Source: Fluviicola sp. (GTDB taxonomy: Bacteria; Bacteroidota; Bacteroidia; Flavobacteriales_D; Crocinitomicaceae). Taken from it: a stretch of 51,737 bases of DNA. Location of the stretch: the NCBI GenBank assembly GCA_029866325.1, contig JARWZO010000017.1, forward strand, positions 1-51,737, in the 5' to 3' direction. A program made the position numbers and the translations under genes. Shown piece by piece: positions 9,591 to 18,661 of this stretch. The notes below the pieces were generated by a model that saw only the letters and a list, made by a program, of their open reading frames with translations, was not told the DNA's origin and did not search any database. Every line of letters starts with the position of its first letter. Within the stretch, counting starts at the first letter, position 1.

Positions 9591-10248
9591 AAAATTAATT
9601 TTCAGACTGCTCCCAATCATCGGACTCACCTCCATTATCGTTGGGTACATCTATATCATGATTACCGGCATGCGGTTGGATACGGATTTAAAAGCGAAAG
9701 AAAGTGAACTGGCGGAGAAGCAAGCAGCCTGTGATAATTTGGATCGATTAATTGCCAAAAAAAATGAGGCGTACAGATTGCTACAGGAAACAAATGAGAG
9801 TGTGGTGGAAATCGCTTCTCAAAACAGCCCGGGTAGTGCATCTGAGATTGATTCGGTGATCGAAATAAACCAGCAGGAAATCTATAATCTGGAAAAAGAA
9901 ACAACCCTGTCTTTTACAGTCACCCCGAGAAAAGAAAGAGATCTCGATAAAGCGAAGGAGTGGGAAGAAAAAGGATTTTCGTTTTTAAAGGAAAAAAACA
10001 TTGAACAAGCAATTGATGCTTTTAAAAACAGTGAAAATGCCTATAACGGATTTCACAATGTATATGATATCACGCTTTATCTGGAAAAGAACAAAGCAAA
10101 ATTAGCTGATCCTAATTCCGAAGAATGGGAAATTCTTTATGCTAAAATGGTATCGGATTTCAGTTATAAAATGCCGCAGCACATCAAAACCGATCTGAGA
10201 AGCAGGTCTACCAATCTAAAACCCAGAACGGGAATAAGGAAACAGTAA
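9580..10248 (+). CDS. Membrane-anchored coiled-coil/TPR-like protein, unknown
   Basis: The 222-residue product has one N-terminal transmembrane helix (about residues 8-30), a charged coiled-coil region (about 35-105) and a helical pair resembling a tetratricopeptide repeat (about 125-165; AKEWEEKGFSFLKEKNIEQA then IDAFKNSENAYNG). The C-terminus is basic. It starts inside the end of the upstream membrane gene (11-nt overlap). With a single anchor and a helical soluble part it may be a scaffold for the neighbouring membrane proteins; that is inference from context. Confidence 0.7.
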   Translation: MNNKKLIFRLLPIIGLTSIIVGYIYIMITGMRLDTDLKAKESELAEKQAACDNLDRLIAKKNEAYRLLQETNESVVEIASQNSPGSASEIDSVIEINQQEIYNLEKETTLSFTVTPRKERDLDKAKEWEEKGFSFLKEKNIEQAIDAFKNSENAYNGFHNVYDITLYLEKNKAKLADPNSEEWEILYAKMVSDFSYKMPQHIKTDLRSRSTNLKPRTGIRKQ

Positions 10249-10260
10249 TTTTTAGTAGAT

Positions 10261-10282
10261 TAATGATGTTGGATTTTTGATA
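10261..10282 (+). repeat. Copy of the TGATGTTGGATTTTTGAT dispersed repeat
   Basis: This single arm of the repeat found as a full inverted repeat at 6845-6895 lies in the 45-bp gap between the second and third genes of the 9.3-11.0 kb cluster. No inverted partner is seen here. Confidence 0.6.
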
Positions 10283-10293
10283 CAGGTTTCGTC

Positions 10294-10494
10294 ATGAAAA
10301 AATCAGTTATTCTCTTTTCTATACTCCTTGTACTTAACTGTTGCACCAATTATCCAGCAAATGATGATGTCAATAGAGAATTAATTCCTGAACCGGATAA
10401 AGCCTTGCGTGAGGAATACGAAAAACACCAAAAAGAGTTAAAAGAAGAAACCATTGACAATTCTACTGATGAATCAACACAAAAAAAACCATGA
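10294..10494 (+). CDS. Small predicted lipoprotein
   Basis: The 66-residue product begins MKKSVILFSILLVLNCCTN, a lipoprotein-type signal peptide with a cysteine pair at the expected lipidation point; Asn before Cys is not the classic small residue, so processing is less certain. The mature part is short, very polar and Glu/Lys-rich (EEYEKHQKELKEE), probably flexible or helical. Its stop overlaps the next start as ATGA (10491-10494), a strong sign of co-translation with the 168-residue membrane protein. Confidence 0.65.
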   Translation: MKKSVILFSILLVLNCCTNYPANDDVNRELIPEPDKALREEYEKHQKELKEETIDNSTDESTQKKP

Positions 10495-10997
10495 AAACGC
10501 TTCTTGAAAAAGTCGGATTGACGGTGAGCATTTCAATTGTATTTCTAGTGTTATTTGGTCTTTTCATTGCTCTATTACCATTGTTTATTCCATTATTCAT
10601 CATTTCAACGATCAATTCGAAGATCGAGTACAAAAACTATAAGCGGTACCTGATAACATTAGAAGGAACAAACTTTTTTTGCTACAACAATCGAAAAGGC
10701 AATGAAGAGTTTTTCAAAAGCACCTTACAACCTCATTTACCAAAGGACGTTAAAATTGTATTCTTAAATGGTAGAAGTGTAGAATCTGATTATACAAAAA
10801 AGTACATATCAATGGCATTATACAATGTAAAACCAAAAACAGGCTTTCCATATCTCATGAAGGTCTCTGATGGAGAAATAAAATCTCTAAGTCTCAATCA
10901 ATCTTTTTACAATGTGAAAAATAACGGGAAAGATGTCTCGCCATTTATTCAGCAAGTTGAATCCTTTTTTGAAAATTCAGCCACACCAAATCAATAG
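10491..10997 (+). CDS. Membrane-anchored protein with soluble domain, unknown
   Basis: The 168-residue protein has a long hydrophobic N-terminal segment (about residues 10-42, probably one helix or a hairpin, rich in Leu/Ile/Pro) followed by a soluble domain of about 120 residues with mixed predicted strands (RYLITLEGTNFFCYNNRKGN). No known family was recognised. The coding sequence looks AT-rich compared with mutS or recQ. It is the last gene of the cluster and overlaps the lipoprotein gene by 4 nt. Confidence 0.7.
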   Translation: MKTLLEKVGLTVSISIVFLVLFGLFIALLPLFIPLFIISTINSKIEYKNYKRYLITLEGTNFFCYNNRKGNEEFFKSTLQPHLPKDVKIVFLNGRSVESDYTKKYISMALYNVKPKTGFPYLMKVSDGEIKSLSLNQSFYNVKNNGKDVSPFIQQVESFFENSATPNQ

Positions 10998-11071
10998 ATT
11001 TACTAAAAGAACTTCTTGTTTATACCATTCGATTTGCATGATAAAATCAGAAGAAAACAGCCCAAAAACCA

Positions 11072-11103
11072 CGATCCCTGCCTCAAACTGAAAACAGGGA
11101 TCG
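11072..11103. terminator. Hairpin between convergent genes
   Basis: CGATCCCTG (11072-11080) and CAGGGATCG (11095-11103) form a perfect 9-bp stem with a 14-nt loop. On the minus strand the stem is followed by TGGTTTTTGG, a weak T-tract, so it probably terminates the T9SS gene at 11126-12829 and may also stop readthrough from the plus-strand cluster. Confidence 0.6.
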
Positions 11104-11125
11104 CAATTGTGGGGAAAATCGGTTG

Positions 11126-12829
11126 TTATTCTTTTATTAAGCGGATTACTTCGTCGTTTGAACCATCGCTAAGCGTAGCAATGTAGATACCGCTTTTTAA
11201 CATCGAAAGGTCAATCTCTTGGGCAATTCCAGAGAGGTTTTCAGCAACATAAACCACTTTACCGGATGCATCAGTCACCACCAACTTCAATTGGTGAAAT
11301 GCTTTTTCGGCACTCAACTGAAAAACCCCTGTAGATGGATTGGGAGAAAGTTTGAACATGCCAGTGTTGTGTTCTTCCAAACTGTTAAATCCGGGACCTA
11401 GTTTTTGATACCAAATATCTGAACCGGAAACCGCCGACAAATTGTTCGTTGCGGCAGATGGATCAAAATCAACCGTTGAATAGAAATATCCGGTGGTATA
11501 AACATTGTTTATTTCGTCGGCATAAATTCCAAATCCTCTTGTGTATGCGCTAACTACTGTAGAACCATAACTCGTTGCCCAATTGAATTGACCGTCTGAA
11601 GCTAAGGAGACAATATAGGTATCCTCTGCACCGAGTTTTGTAAGCGTATTGGTCGACACCAGATCCGGATTTGCATCCATATCATCGGCCATTTCTCCGG
11701 TAATATAAACGTCACCAAAACTAGTGACATCCATATCCATGAAATCTTCCGTTCCAACACTTCCGAATGTTTTTACCCAATTCAAGGCGCCTGCAGATGT
11801 TAACTGCACAACAAAGACATCATCACTTCCGTTAGAAGTCACGTTGGTAACACCACCATTCGGATCAAAATTACAGGTTGAAATAAACGAGCCGTTGACA
11901 TAGATAAAGCCATTGGCATCAATATCTATGTTTCTTCCTTCATCTACGGCAATACCTCCCATTTTTTTAGCGAACAGGAAATCATTTGTAACATTGAGCT
12001 TCAATACAAACACATCATTGCTCCCGGTGAGCTGTGCAATTGATGCTCCCGGATCAAAATCCGTATCTCCACCAAAACTTCCGGTCATAAATTGAGCTCC
12101 TGTAACTACATCAATAACAATATCTCTGCCGCGATCAGCACTAATGCTTCCTACCGTTTTTGAGGTGATATAATCGCCCATGGGTGATAATTTCAACATG
12201 AAAATATCCGAACTACCAATACTTGTTGCATTTTGGGTCGCAGCTCCCGGATCAAGATCTATCGTTGTTCTAAAAGAACCGAACACAAAAACGGTTCCGT
12301 CATAATCATCAATATCAATTGCATTTCCTTCGTCATGTTGTGTACCACCAACACTTTTTACCCAACCCAGTTGTCCGGCAGCTGTTAATTTTAGAATAAA
12401 GACATCATCCATTCCAGCCGAAGTGAGGTTTGAAACTCCGGCATTAGGATCAAAATCGGCCGTTCCTGAAAAGGTTCCCGTTAAGTAAACATCTCCTGCA
12501 AGATCAATTACAATTTCCGATGGTACATCATCTCCACTACCTCCAACGTTTTTCGCCCAGATGAAATCTCCCTGAGAATTTGTTTTTACAACGAAAATAT
12601 CATTTGCCCCATTCGATGTGAGGTTGTTCAAAGCCGGAGAGTTATCGAAATCTGAAGTCGACCCGAATTCACCTGCTGTATACATATTGCCGGCAGCATC
12701 AACAGCTATACATTTTCCAACTGCAGAAGAACCTCCATTTGCGGTATTTGTCCAATGATGATTGGGCAATTGAGCTACAACTGACAATGTTGCACTAAAG
12801 CCGGCGAGCAATACGATAATTTTTTTCAT
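11126..12829 (-). CDS. Secreted beta-propeller-like repeat protein with T9SS sorting domain
   Basis: The 567-residue protein starts with a signal peptide (MKKIIVLLAGFSATLSVVA, cleaved before Q). The body contains seven repeats of about 60 residues resembling SBBP-type repeats, each with a core like TGTFSGTADFDPNAG, a D(D/S)(I/V)F(V/I)(V/L)KL strand and WAKxxGG. The Asp-rich xDFDPxA turns suggest calcium binding. The last ~75 residues form a type A T9SS C-terminal domain (FKLSPNPSTGVF ... LKSGIYIATLSDG ... RLIKE), predicting export across the outer membrane and surface attachment or release. It is a stand-alone gene; the ligand is unknown. Confidence 0.88.
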   Translation of the reverse strand: MKKIIVLLAGFSATLSVVAQLPNHHWTNTANGGSSAVGKCIAVDAAGNMYTAGEFGSTSDFDNSPALNNLTSNGANDIFVVKTNSQGDFIWAKNVGGSGDDVPSEIVIDLAGDVYLTGTFSGTADFDPNAGVSNLTSAGMDDVFILKLTAAGQLGWVKSVGGTQHDEGNAIDIDDYDGTVFVFGSFRTTIDLDPGAATQNATSIGSSDIFMLKLSPMGDYITSKTVGSISADRGRDIVIDVVTGAQFMTGSFGGDTDFDPGASIAQLTGSNDVFVLKLNVTNDFLFAKKMGGIAVDEGRNIDIDANGFIYVNGSFISTCNFDPNGGVTNVTSNGSDDVFVVQLTSAGALNWVKTFGSVGTEDFMDMDVTSFGDVYITGEMADDMDANPDLVSTNTLTKLGAEDTYIVSLASDGQFNWATSYGSTVVSAYTRGFGIYADEINNVYTTGYFYSTVDFDPSAATNNLSAVSGSDIWYQKLGPGFNSLEEHNTGMFKLSPNPSTGVFQLSAEKAFHQLKLVVTDASGKVVYVAENLSGIAQEIDLSMLKSGIYIATLSDGSNDEVIRLIKE

Positions 12830-13042
12830 TTTACTTAGTCTAATTGAATGGTCTTTAAGCTTCGAAACATCTATGTCACATTCTCTAAAGCATGAATTCG
12901 ACTGAGTCGGAGTATGCCTCTTTCGTTGAAACGCTGATGTATCCTGCTAATTTGCTTTTAGTTATTAATGGTAAAGTTCCGTAGATTCAGTGAACTGGAT
13001 GAGGGGGAATTTCCCCTTTTTTCCATCAGGGAATACCCTGGT

Positions 13043-13687
13043 TCAATCATTCAACAAACCGAGTAACAGGGTTTTTTTAACCAAACCGGTGAGGTTTGTT
13101 ACTTCTAATTTTAGCATCAAACTTGAGCGGTAATTTTCGATGGTTTTTTCTGACAAGAATAATTCTTCCGCTATTTTACGCGTTGTATATTCAGCCATAA
13201 TGAGTGTCAACACTTGTTTTTCCCTTTCGGAAAGATTGATATGTGTTTTATGTTTGGCATCTTGAAACAGCGACAAGTTGGTATAGGAATGTTTCGTTTG
13301 ATCACTTAAATAGACGGTGGTAAATGCTCCTTTTTCCATCCAACCCACTATTTCGGTTGGTGCATCCGATTTCAAGAAAAACGCTTTGAATCCGGCATTT
13401 ATAGTAGAACGAATTGTTTCCTGATCATCGAAACTAGTCAACGCAGCAAGAATAAGTGATGGTTGATCTGTCAATAGTATTCGGGCCAATTCTCTACCAT
13501 CTGCTTCGCCAAAATGGATATCCAGAAAAACGAGATCATACTTTTCTTGCTTAACTGCAACTAATAAATCAGCACTATTATTCGCACAATCAACCTTTGA
13601 TACAAAGGGCGTTTTCAGCAACAATTCTTTCAATCCATTCAGAATCAACTGATGGTCATCTCCCAACAAAACTGCCAATTGTTTCAT
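13043..13687 (-). CDS. NarL/FixJ-type response regulator
   Basis: The 214-residue protein has an N-terminal receiver domain with acidic pair D10-D11, phosphoacceptor D56 (DLVFLD) and the conserved Lys in FFLKSDA, followed by a LuxR-type helix-turn-helix (LSEREKQVLTLIMAEYTTRK then EKTIENYRSSLMLKL). Its start overlaps the stop of the kinase gene as ATGA (13684-13687), so the kinase at 13684-15537 is the cognate partner. Targets are unknown. Hairpins just downstream (CAGGG-aata-CCCTG, 13027-13040, and GGGGAATTTCCCC around 13003-13016) may mark the operon end. Confidence 0.93.
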   Translation of the reverse strand: MKQLAVLLGDDHQLILNGLKELLLKTPFVSKVDCANNSADLLVAVKQEKYDLVFLDIHFGEADGRELARILLTDQPSLILAALTSFDDQETIRSTINAGFKAFFLKSDAPTEIVGWMEKGAFTTVYLSDQTKHSYTNLSLFQDAKHKTHINLSEREKQVLTLIMAEYTTRKIAEELFLSEKTIENYRSSLMLKLEVTNLTGLVKKTLLLGLLND

Positions 13688-15537
13688 AATTCAACTAGAA
13701 TTTCGACACTTGTTCCCTGCTCTTGCGAATGAATAGCTAATCTTCCTTGCAATGCAGCTACACGTTCTTTTAGACTATTCAATCCGGAATCAATGTCGGC
13801 TTGAGCAATTCCCAAACCATCATCTTCCACTTCAATTCTCAGGATAGTGTTTACCAATTCAAATTTCACAAAAATGCTGTTACATTGAGCGTATTTGAGT
13901 GCGTTGCCGATTAATTCCTGAACGGTTCTATAAATCAGATGGCTTCTGGCGTTGTTCAGCACCAGACCTTCCGTATGATCTAAAACAATAATTTCAGTAG
14001 TTGGCGTCGACATCCTACCACAAAATGCCTTTATGGTATCCACTAAACCGGTTTTATCGAAATCAACCGGCATCAGATTGTGTGCAATTTTCCGGCTATC
14101 TTCCTGCAAACCTTTCAGCAATTGGATAATTTCTTCTTTATCCGTTGTGTCATTCGTTAATTTGTAGCTAATTCCCGTTAATGTTGCCGCTATCCCATCG
14201 TGAATCTCAAAAGCCAGACGCTTGCGTTCTGTTTCCTCGCCTTTTTGCACAGACTCATTGAGTTTTCGTTCCATCTGTAGTATCAAAAGTGCTTGTTTAC
14301 TTTTAACCAATCGACGTCTAAAAAACACTACCAGTGCACCAAGCATCACCAAGAGAGATAAGGTAATGATGATCGTTTGTCGCTTACCCAATTCTGCTTG
14401 TTGTTTGGCTAGTTGATAACGCTGCTCGAGTATTTTTTTTCCTTTTTTCTCCGATTCGTACTTAACACGCAGTTCATTGATGTTTTTTTGGTTTTCAATG
14501 CCAGCTGTTGTGCTGTACAAATCATACGATTGATTCAGATAATCAAATCCCCTTTTGAATTCTCCTTTTTGCGCGTAGGCTCTGCCGATAATCCGTTTCG
14601 AGGACTGCAACACATCCAGGTTATTGAGTTCTTGTGCCAACAACAGAAGGCTATCGGCATTGTCTATGATTTGTTGGAAATTGTGCTTTTCTTCATAGAT
14701 CGAAAGTAATCCAACTTTACTAATCAACTCAAAGTGCTTTATTCCTGTTTTTTTACTTAACGCAATACATTTGGCGTAATAGGTCTCTGCTTTGTCAAAT
14801 TGTTCCGACATTTTGTAAATTTCAGCATATCCGATGGTCGCAGCCAATTTGGCCAACACATCATTGGTAGCACTTGCTATACTATCTGCTTTTGCTTCGA
14901 TGAACAATGCTTTTTGAGGTTGCTCCGTTTTGTTTAACGCAATGGCATAAGTAGAGAGAATATTGGTTTTAATGCGATCTTCCTGAACTTTATGGAGCAA
15001 TTTATAGGCTTTAGAAGCATATTCGAGCGCCGTTCTGTAATCCTTTAAACTAAAATAGTTGTTTGCGATGTTGTTATAAATTCCAGCCAGTGAATTATAA
15101 TCATCGATGGATTCAAAGATCTTTTGTGCTTTGACATAATACTCCAAAGAAGCATACAGATTGCGCCGATAGCCTGCTACATTGCCTTTGAGGTTGTAAA
15201 ACTTCCCTCTAAAACCACTATCCTCCGGTTGAAATTGCATGCGCAAACCTTTGTTCGCAATTGCATCCACAGAATCCAACTGACCGGAATACAGGAAGTT
15301 TTTACCTTTCAGGAAAAGGTTTGTTGCCAAGCATTTTACAGAACCGTTCTCAAGCGTCACTTCTTCGGCTTTCGCTTTGTAAAAAGCGCTTGAATCGGCA
15401 GAAAGCATTGCTTTGGCATAATAGTCAGCTATTGCTGTAGAATCAGTTCGATCTTGTGCGGAACCACCTTTTTTTACCCCTGAATTTGTACAGGATCCGA
15501 TGATGCTCATTAGTGCGAAAAGCGGCCATATCTTCAT
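13684..15537 (-). CDS. TPR-containing lipoprotein sensor histidine kinase (HisKA_3)
   Basis: Translation from the ATG at 15537 gives 617 residues beginning with a lipoprotein signal peptide with lipobox IIGSC; an upstream TTG at 15573 would bury it. The extracytoplasmic part contains several tetratricopeptide repeats (for example SLAGIYNNIANNYFSLKDYR). A transmembrane helix lies at about 386-405, then a NarX/DesK-type kinase core with the phosphoacceptor H446 in LAFEIHDG, the N box ELIGNALKYA and G boxes EVEDDGLGI and GLNSLKERV. It forms a two-component system with the overlapping response regulator. A lipidated N-terminus plus an internal membrane helix means the sensor region is anchored at both ends, a layout common in Bacteroidota. 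Confidence 0.92.
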   Translation of the reverse strand: MKIWPLFALMSIIGSCTNSGVKKGGSAQDRTDSTAIADYYAKAMLSADSSAFYKAKAEEVTLENGSVKCLATNLFLKGKNFLYSGQLDSVDAIANKGLRMQFQPEDSGFRGKFYNLKGNVAGYRRNLYASLEYYVKAQKIFESIDDYNSLAGIYNNIANNYFSLKDYRTALEYASKAYKLLHKVQEDRIKTNILSTYAIALNKTEQPQKALFIEAKADSIASATNDVLAKLAATIGYAEIYKMSEQFDKAETYYAKCIALSKKTGIKHFELISKVGLLSIYEEKHNFQQIIDNADSLLLLAQELNNLDVLQSSKRIIGRAYAQKGEFKRGFDYLNQSYDLYSTTAGIENQKNINELRVKYESEKKGKKILEQRYQLAKQQAELGKRQTIIITLSLLVMLGALVVFFRRRLVKSKQALLILQMERKLNESVQKGEETERKRLAFEIHDGIAATLTGISYKLTNDTTDKEEIIQLLKGLQEDSRKIAHNLMPVDFDKTGLVDTIKAFCGRMSTPTTEIIVLDHTEGLVLNNARSHLIYRTVQELIGNALKYAQCNSIFVKFELVNTILRIEVEDDGLGIAQADIDSGLNSLKERVAALQGRLAIHSQEQGTSVEILVEL

Positions 15538-15686
15538 GAAATCGTTCGATTTAATACCCTTAATTGTTAACAAAGCAACACTTCAAAAGTTTTAGGCTGC
15601 GAATATAAACATGTTACCCCACACACAACCGGGCAAATCAAACGAGGTTAAATTAAAATCTAACGAAGTTTCATACATCAAGTGTT

Positions 15687-16031
15687 TCATTTAAGAAGAA
15701 TCATAGCCGCGATAACACCAACATACAACAATACCAATAAAGCCATTATCAAATAATATACTTCAGTTGCTGTACTCTTTGAATAAGCCTTCACCTTTGG
15801 AAGATACTTGTATCCCGGATAAAAAACCCAAGCAACAACCAAAATAAGAACCGTAGACTCTCCCCAAAAAAAGGCGTCGATGTCTCGGAAAAGTAGCTTA
15901 AAGAGAATGGTGAGAATCATTCCCGGTCCAAAAATGAGGAAACAGAAAGTCGCGCTCCAAACTTGAGACCGAGAATATCTAGAACTTTTTAATTCATAAA
16001 TTCTTCTGAAAATGGAATAAATATAATTCAC
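15687..16031 (-). CDS. Small integral membrane protein, unknown
   Basis: The 114-residue product has three hydrophobic segments (about residues 27-48, 58-72 and 91-113) joined by short basic loops, so it is probably an inner-membrane protein with three helices. No family was recognised. It starts 13 bp after the stop of the SH3-like gene, so the two are likely co-transcribed. Confidence 0.65.
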   Translation of the reverse strand: MNYIYSIFRRIYELKSSRYSRSQVWSATFCFLIFGPGMILTILFKLLFRDIDAFFWGESTVLILVVAWVFYPGYKYLPKVKAYSKSTATEVYYLIMALLVLLYVGVIAAMILLK

Positions 16032-16044
16032 TAAATAAGGTCAA

Positions 16045-16866
16045 TCACTTCTTCACCAACTTCTTTCCATCCCACTGAAACACGGTGGTTTCGTTTTTCT
16101 CATAACTCACCGTAGGCGGATCGGTATTGTTTTCGTCTTCCGAAAAAATGTATTCACCAACTTCTTCGTGTAAGAGGATTTGCCCTTTTTTTCCTTCCAT
16201 GTCGGATGGAAAAATGAATACATCTGTTGCAAAAACAGGCGCATCGGCTACATCGTAGAGCGTTTGAATGTTGTAGAGTTTATTGCCCGACCAAAAGAAC
16301 ACAATTGAACCGCCACCATCGCCACAAAATTCTGCGTTGGCATCTATGTAGAGCACATCATCAATATTGGTCAACCCGCGACAACCATGATTGGTAATCT
16401 CATGCGGTTTTTGTTCCCCGAAAAAACCTTCAAACGACATGCGCTGCACTTCTTTGTGGTTTTTCTCCACTCTGATTTGGTATGTTCCCTGACCTTCTAC
16501 CATTTTTTCGAGACCGAAGTGGAAGATGTAATCTGTGTTTTTCGAACTGCGAAATGAGTTTTTTGCCAGCTTTCCGCCCCACACATATCCTTTTTGTTTG
16601 TTGTTAAACTCCACCTTGTACCACGACATCGCAAAGCCGTTGAGATTCATTTGCACATCCGTTTTTTGAAGAATTTTCACTCGCGTTCCGATGGAAACCA
16701 CTGCTATTGTTTTAGAAGAAGTGCTTGTTTCCTGGCGGATATTGACACTGTCACCCAACACGTAAACCACTTGGTCGACATAAAATTCATACGGTTCGTT
16801 TTCTGTATCGCAGAATGCTGCTGTACTGAAAGAAAGGGCTATTAGTAGTGATGCAAAAATTTTCAT
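16045..16866 (-). CDS. Secreted protein with bacterial SH3-like domain
   Basis: The 273-residue protein begins with a signal peptide (MKIFASLLIALSFSTAAFC). Residues about 33-100 look like a bacterial SH3 (SH3_3/YgiM-like) domain: VLGDSVNIRQETSTSSKTI, then VSIGTRVKIL, then WYKVEFNNKQKGYVWGGKL. The remaining part has a Cys pair (HGCRG, EFCGDGGG) and no recognised domain. SH3-like domains of this sort bind cell-wall peptides or act as periplasmic adaptors; the ligand is not known here. It is probably in an operon with the small membrane protein downstream. Confidence 0.75.
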   Translation of the reverse strand: MKIFASLLIALSFSTAAFCDTENEPYEFYVDQVVYVLGDSVNIRQETSTSSKTIAVVSIGTRVKILQKTDVQMNLNGFAMSWYKVEFNNKQKGYVWGGKLAKNSFRSSKNTDYIFHFGLEKMVEGQGTYQIRVEKNHKEVQRMSFEGFFGEQKPHEITNHGCRGLTNIDDVLYIDANAEFCGDGGGSIVFFWSGNKLYNIQTLYDVADAPVFATDVFIFPSDMEGKKGQILLHEEVGEYIFSEDENNTDPPTVSYEKNETTVFQWDGKKLVKK

Positions 16867-16928
16867 AATGGGTGATTATTGTTATTGTTTAACTTAATTG
16901 AAATGCATTTATCAAGAACCGTGCTCCG

Positions 16929-18551
16929 TTATTCTTTGATCAGTTTTTCAAAGAAATCAATTCCGTTTTCCGATTTAAAGATAATAGAATACATACCTGA
17001 TTGCAGTTCTGTGAGATCAATTACCTGATTTCCAATCACGGTAGTTTCAAGACATTTTTTGCCTGCAACGGTATAAATAAACATCGTATAGCTTTCCACA
17101 CCTGTTTGCACATACAATTCTGTATTCATTGGATTCGGCCAAAAGGAAATACCTGTGGCAGTTTGTTCGGAGATTCCAACAACGGAAGGAATGGTAACAG
17201 TGACTGTCCACACACAATCATAGACATCACGAACGGTTAACGTATAGGTTCCACCTGCCAGATTATCAAAGAAATTGGTTGATTGGTAAGGTCCGCCCAA
17301 TGAATAAATATACGGTGGTGTTCCACCGACTGCAGTAACAGTAAGTGTTCCGTCGTTGCCAACAACTTCCTGCGTGACCGAGTATGATGCAGATAAAGGG
17401 AGCGTACTACCTAAAACAGTCAGCGAATCTTCGATACTGCAACCGTTGGAATCAACTACAGAGAAGTAATACGTTCCCGGAGAAAGGCTATCGAAACTAG
17501 TCGCATTGGTTACACTTCCCTCCCAAGTGAGTATAACGGGCTGTACTCCAGAAATATTCAACGAAACCATTCCATTATCAGCACCAGCGCATGTTTCATG
17601 GGTAATCACGCCGCTGAAAGAGACTCCTGTACTGGATACGATCATAGAGCTATCCGACAATGCAACCGGTAAATCGGGACATAAATCGGACGAAGCCACA
17701 CCAATGTAGGCATAACCATTTGAATTGGGAGCAATTGTCACCGTTAACGAATCGCTGTATGGATATACCTGATTATTCACCGACCAATAAACATCGAACG
17801 TAGAATCGATGACAAACAAATACGGAATATCGGTAACGGTATAGTTGGAAGGTCCGGAAGGCGTCCATTTTTTACCGTCGCTACCGCACGACCATGAAGC
17901 AGGAAAATTACGGCCGGGAACTACGTGTGCTATCGTTCCGTCGAAATTCTGAATTCCTTCAATGGCGGCACCGGCATTCCAAGTGGTACACAACGGTTTG
18001 TTTTTCAAATGAACTTCAATTTCGTTGCTTCCTTCGTTGAGTACAACCGCCATGAGCCAGCAGGAAATATTGCAGCTGTAGGCAATGGGGAAATACATCA
18101 CCACAAACTGACGATTGGGCGCGGTTCCGATTACCCCGTATTTGATTACGGTTGTGGACGTTAAATCCATCAATGGCGCCATAATACTGTTTTTGTGGTA
18201 AGCCGCCGTTGGTACTGCCTGATCGATCGTCCACGGACAATAATCACCAGCATAAGCTGTATCAAACGTCACAACTCCGTTGGACCCGATTACCAATTCC
18301 GTATACGTGGAATCGTAGAATGAAAAGTCAAAACCGATTGGAATCACCCCTGAATACTGATCATCATCCAGATCAATGGTAGTCATATTCGGAATAAGTA
18401 AAAACAAATTTGAATCGGGAGCAGTGCCCACCAATGTAATTTCCGAACCGCCACATACGGTTGTATCATCACCGAGTTGCACAATTTGGGTGTTTCCAAA
18501 GAATGTCAGAAGAGTCATTCCGGCTAGTAATATGATAGCGTTGATGTTCAT
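16929..18551 (-). CDS. Secreted protein with SprB-like repeats and T9SS sorting domain
   Basis: The 540-residue protein has an N-terminal signal segment (MNINAIILLAGMTLLTFFGN). The N-terminal half (about 60-250) is a beta-rich domain with GSNGVVTFDT, AAIEGIQNFDG and similar motifs typical of large Bacteroidota surface proteins. Two SprB-type repeats follow (about 320-380, CAGADNGMVSLNISG ... WEGS ... LSPGTYYFSVVDSNGC; and about 385-455, VGGTPPYIYSL ... GGTYTLTVRDVYDC). The C-terminal ~75 residues are a T9SS type A domain (FWPNPMNTELYV ... LQSGMYSIIFKSENG). It is expected at the cell surface, possibly an adhesin; gliding function cannot be inferred from the repeats alone. Confidence 0.85.
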   Translation of the reverse strand: MNINAIILLAGMTLLTFFGNTQIVQLGDDTTVCGGSEITLVGTAPDSNLFLLIPNMTTIDLDDDQYSGVIPIGFDFSFYDSTYTELVIGSNGVVTFDTAYAGDYCPWTIDQAVPTAAYHKNSIMAPLMDLTSTTVIKYGVIGTAPNRQFVVMYFPIAYSCNISCWLMAVVLNEGSNEIEVHLKNKPLCTTWNAGAAIEGIQNFDGTIAHVVPGRNFPASWSCGSDGKKWTPSGPSNYTVTDIPYLFVIDSTFDVYWSVNNQVYPYSDSLTVTIAPNSNGYAYIGVASSDLCPDLPVALSDSSMIVSSTGVSFSGVITHETCAGADNGMVSLNISGVQPVILTWEGSVTNATSFDSLSPGTYYFSVVDSNGCSIEDSLTVLGSTLPLSASYSVTQEVVGNDGTLTVTAVGGTPPYIYSLGGPYQSTNFFDNLAGGTYTLTVRDVYDCVWTVTVTIPSVVGISEQTATGISFWPNPMNTELYVQTGVESYTMFIYTVAGKKCLETTVIGNQVIDLTELQSGMYSIIFKSENGIDFFEKLIKE

Positions 18552-18574
18552 AGCGCAGTGATTGTTGTTGAAAC

Positions 18575-18582
18575 CAAAGTTA
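18575..18582 (-). promoter_or_regulatory. Candidate -7 box for the SprB-repeat T9SS gene
   Basis: The minus strand reads TAACTTTG, a perfect TAnnTTTG match, ending 23 nt upstream of the ATG at 18551. A correctly spaced -33 TTG is not seen. Confidence 0.45.
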
Positions 18583-18661
18583 GGGAAAGTTTGTGGGAAA
18601 CGAGATGAAGTTGTGTTTTATCTGTTTAGCTAGTTCCGTAGGGTATTCATTTAAGATGTCA

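Noticed and set aside
12997-13040. GGGGAATTTCCCC and CAGGG-aata-CCCTG hairpins as a plus-strand terminator
   Set aside because: There is no plus-strand gene upstream, and on the minus strand no T-tract follows, so a firm terminator call is not justified.
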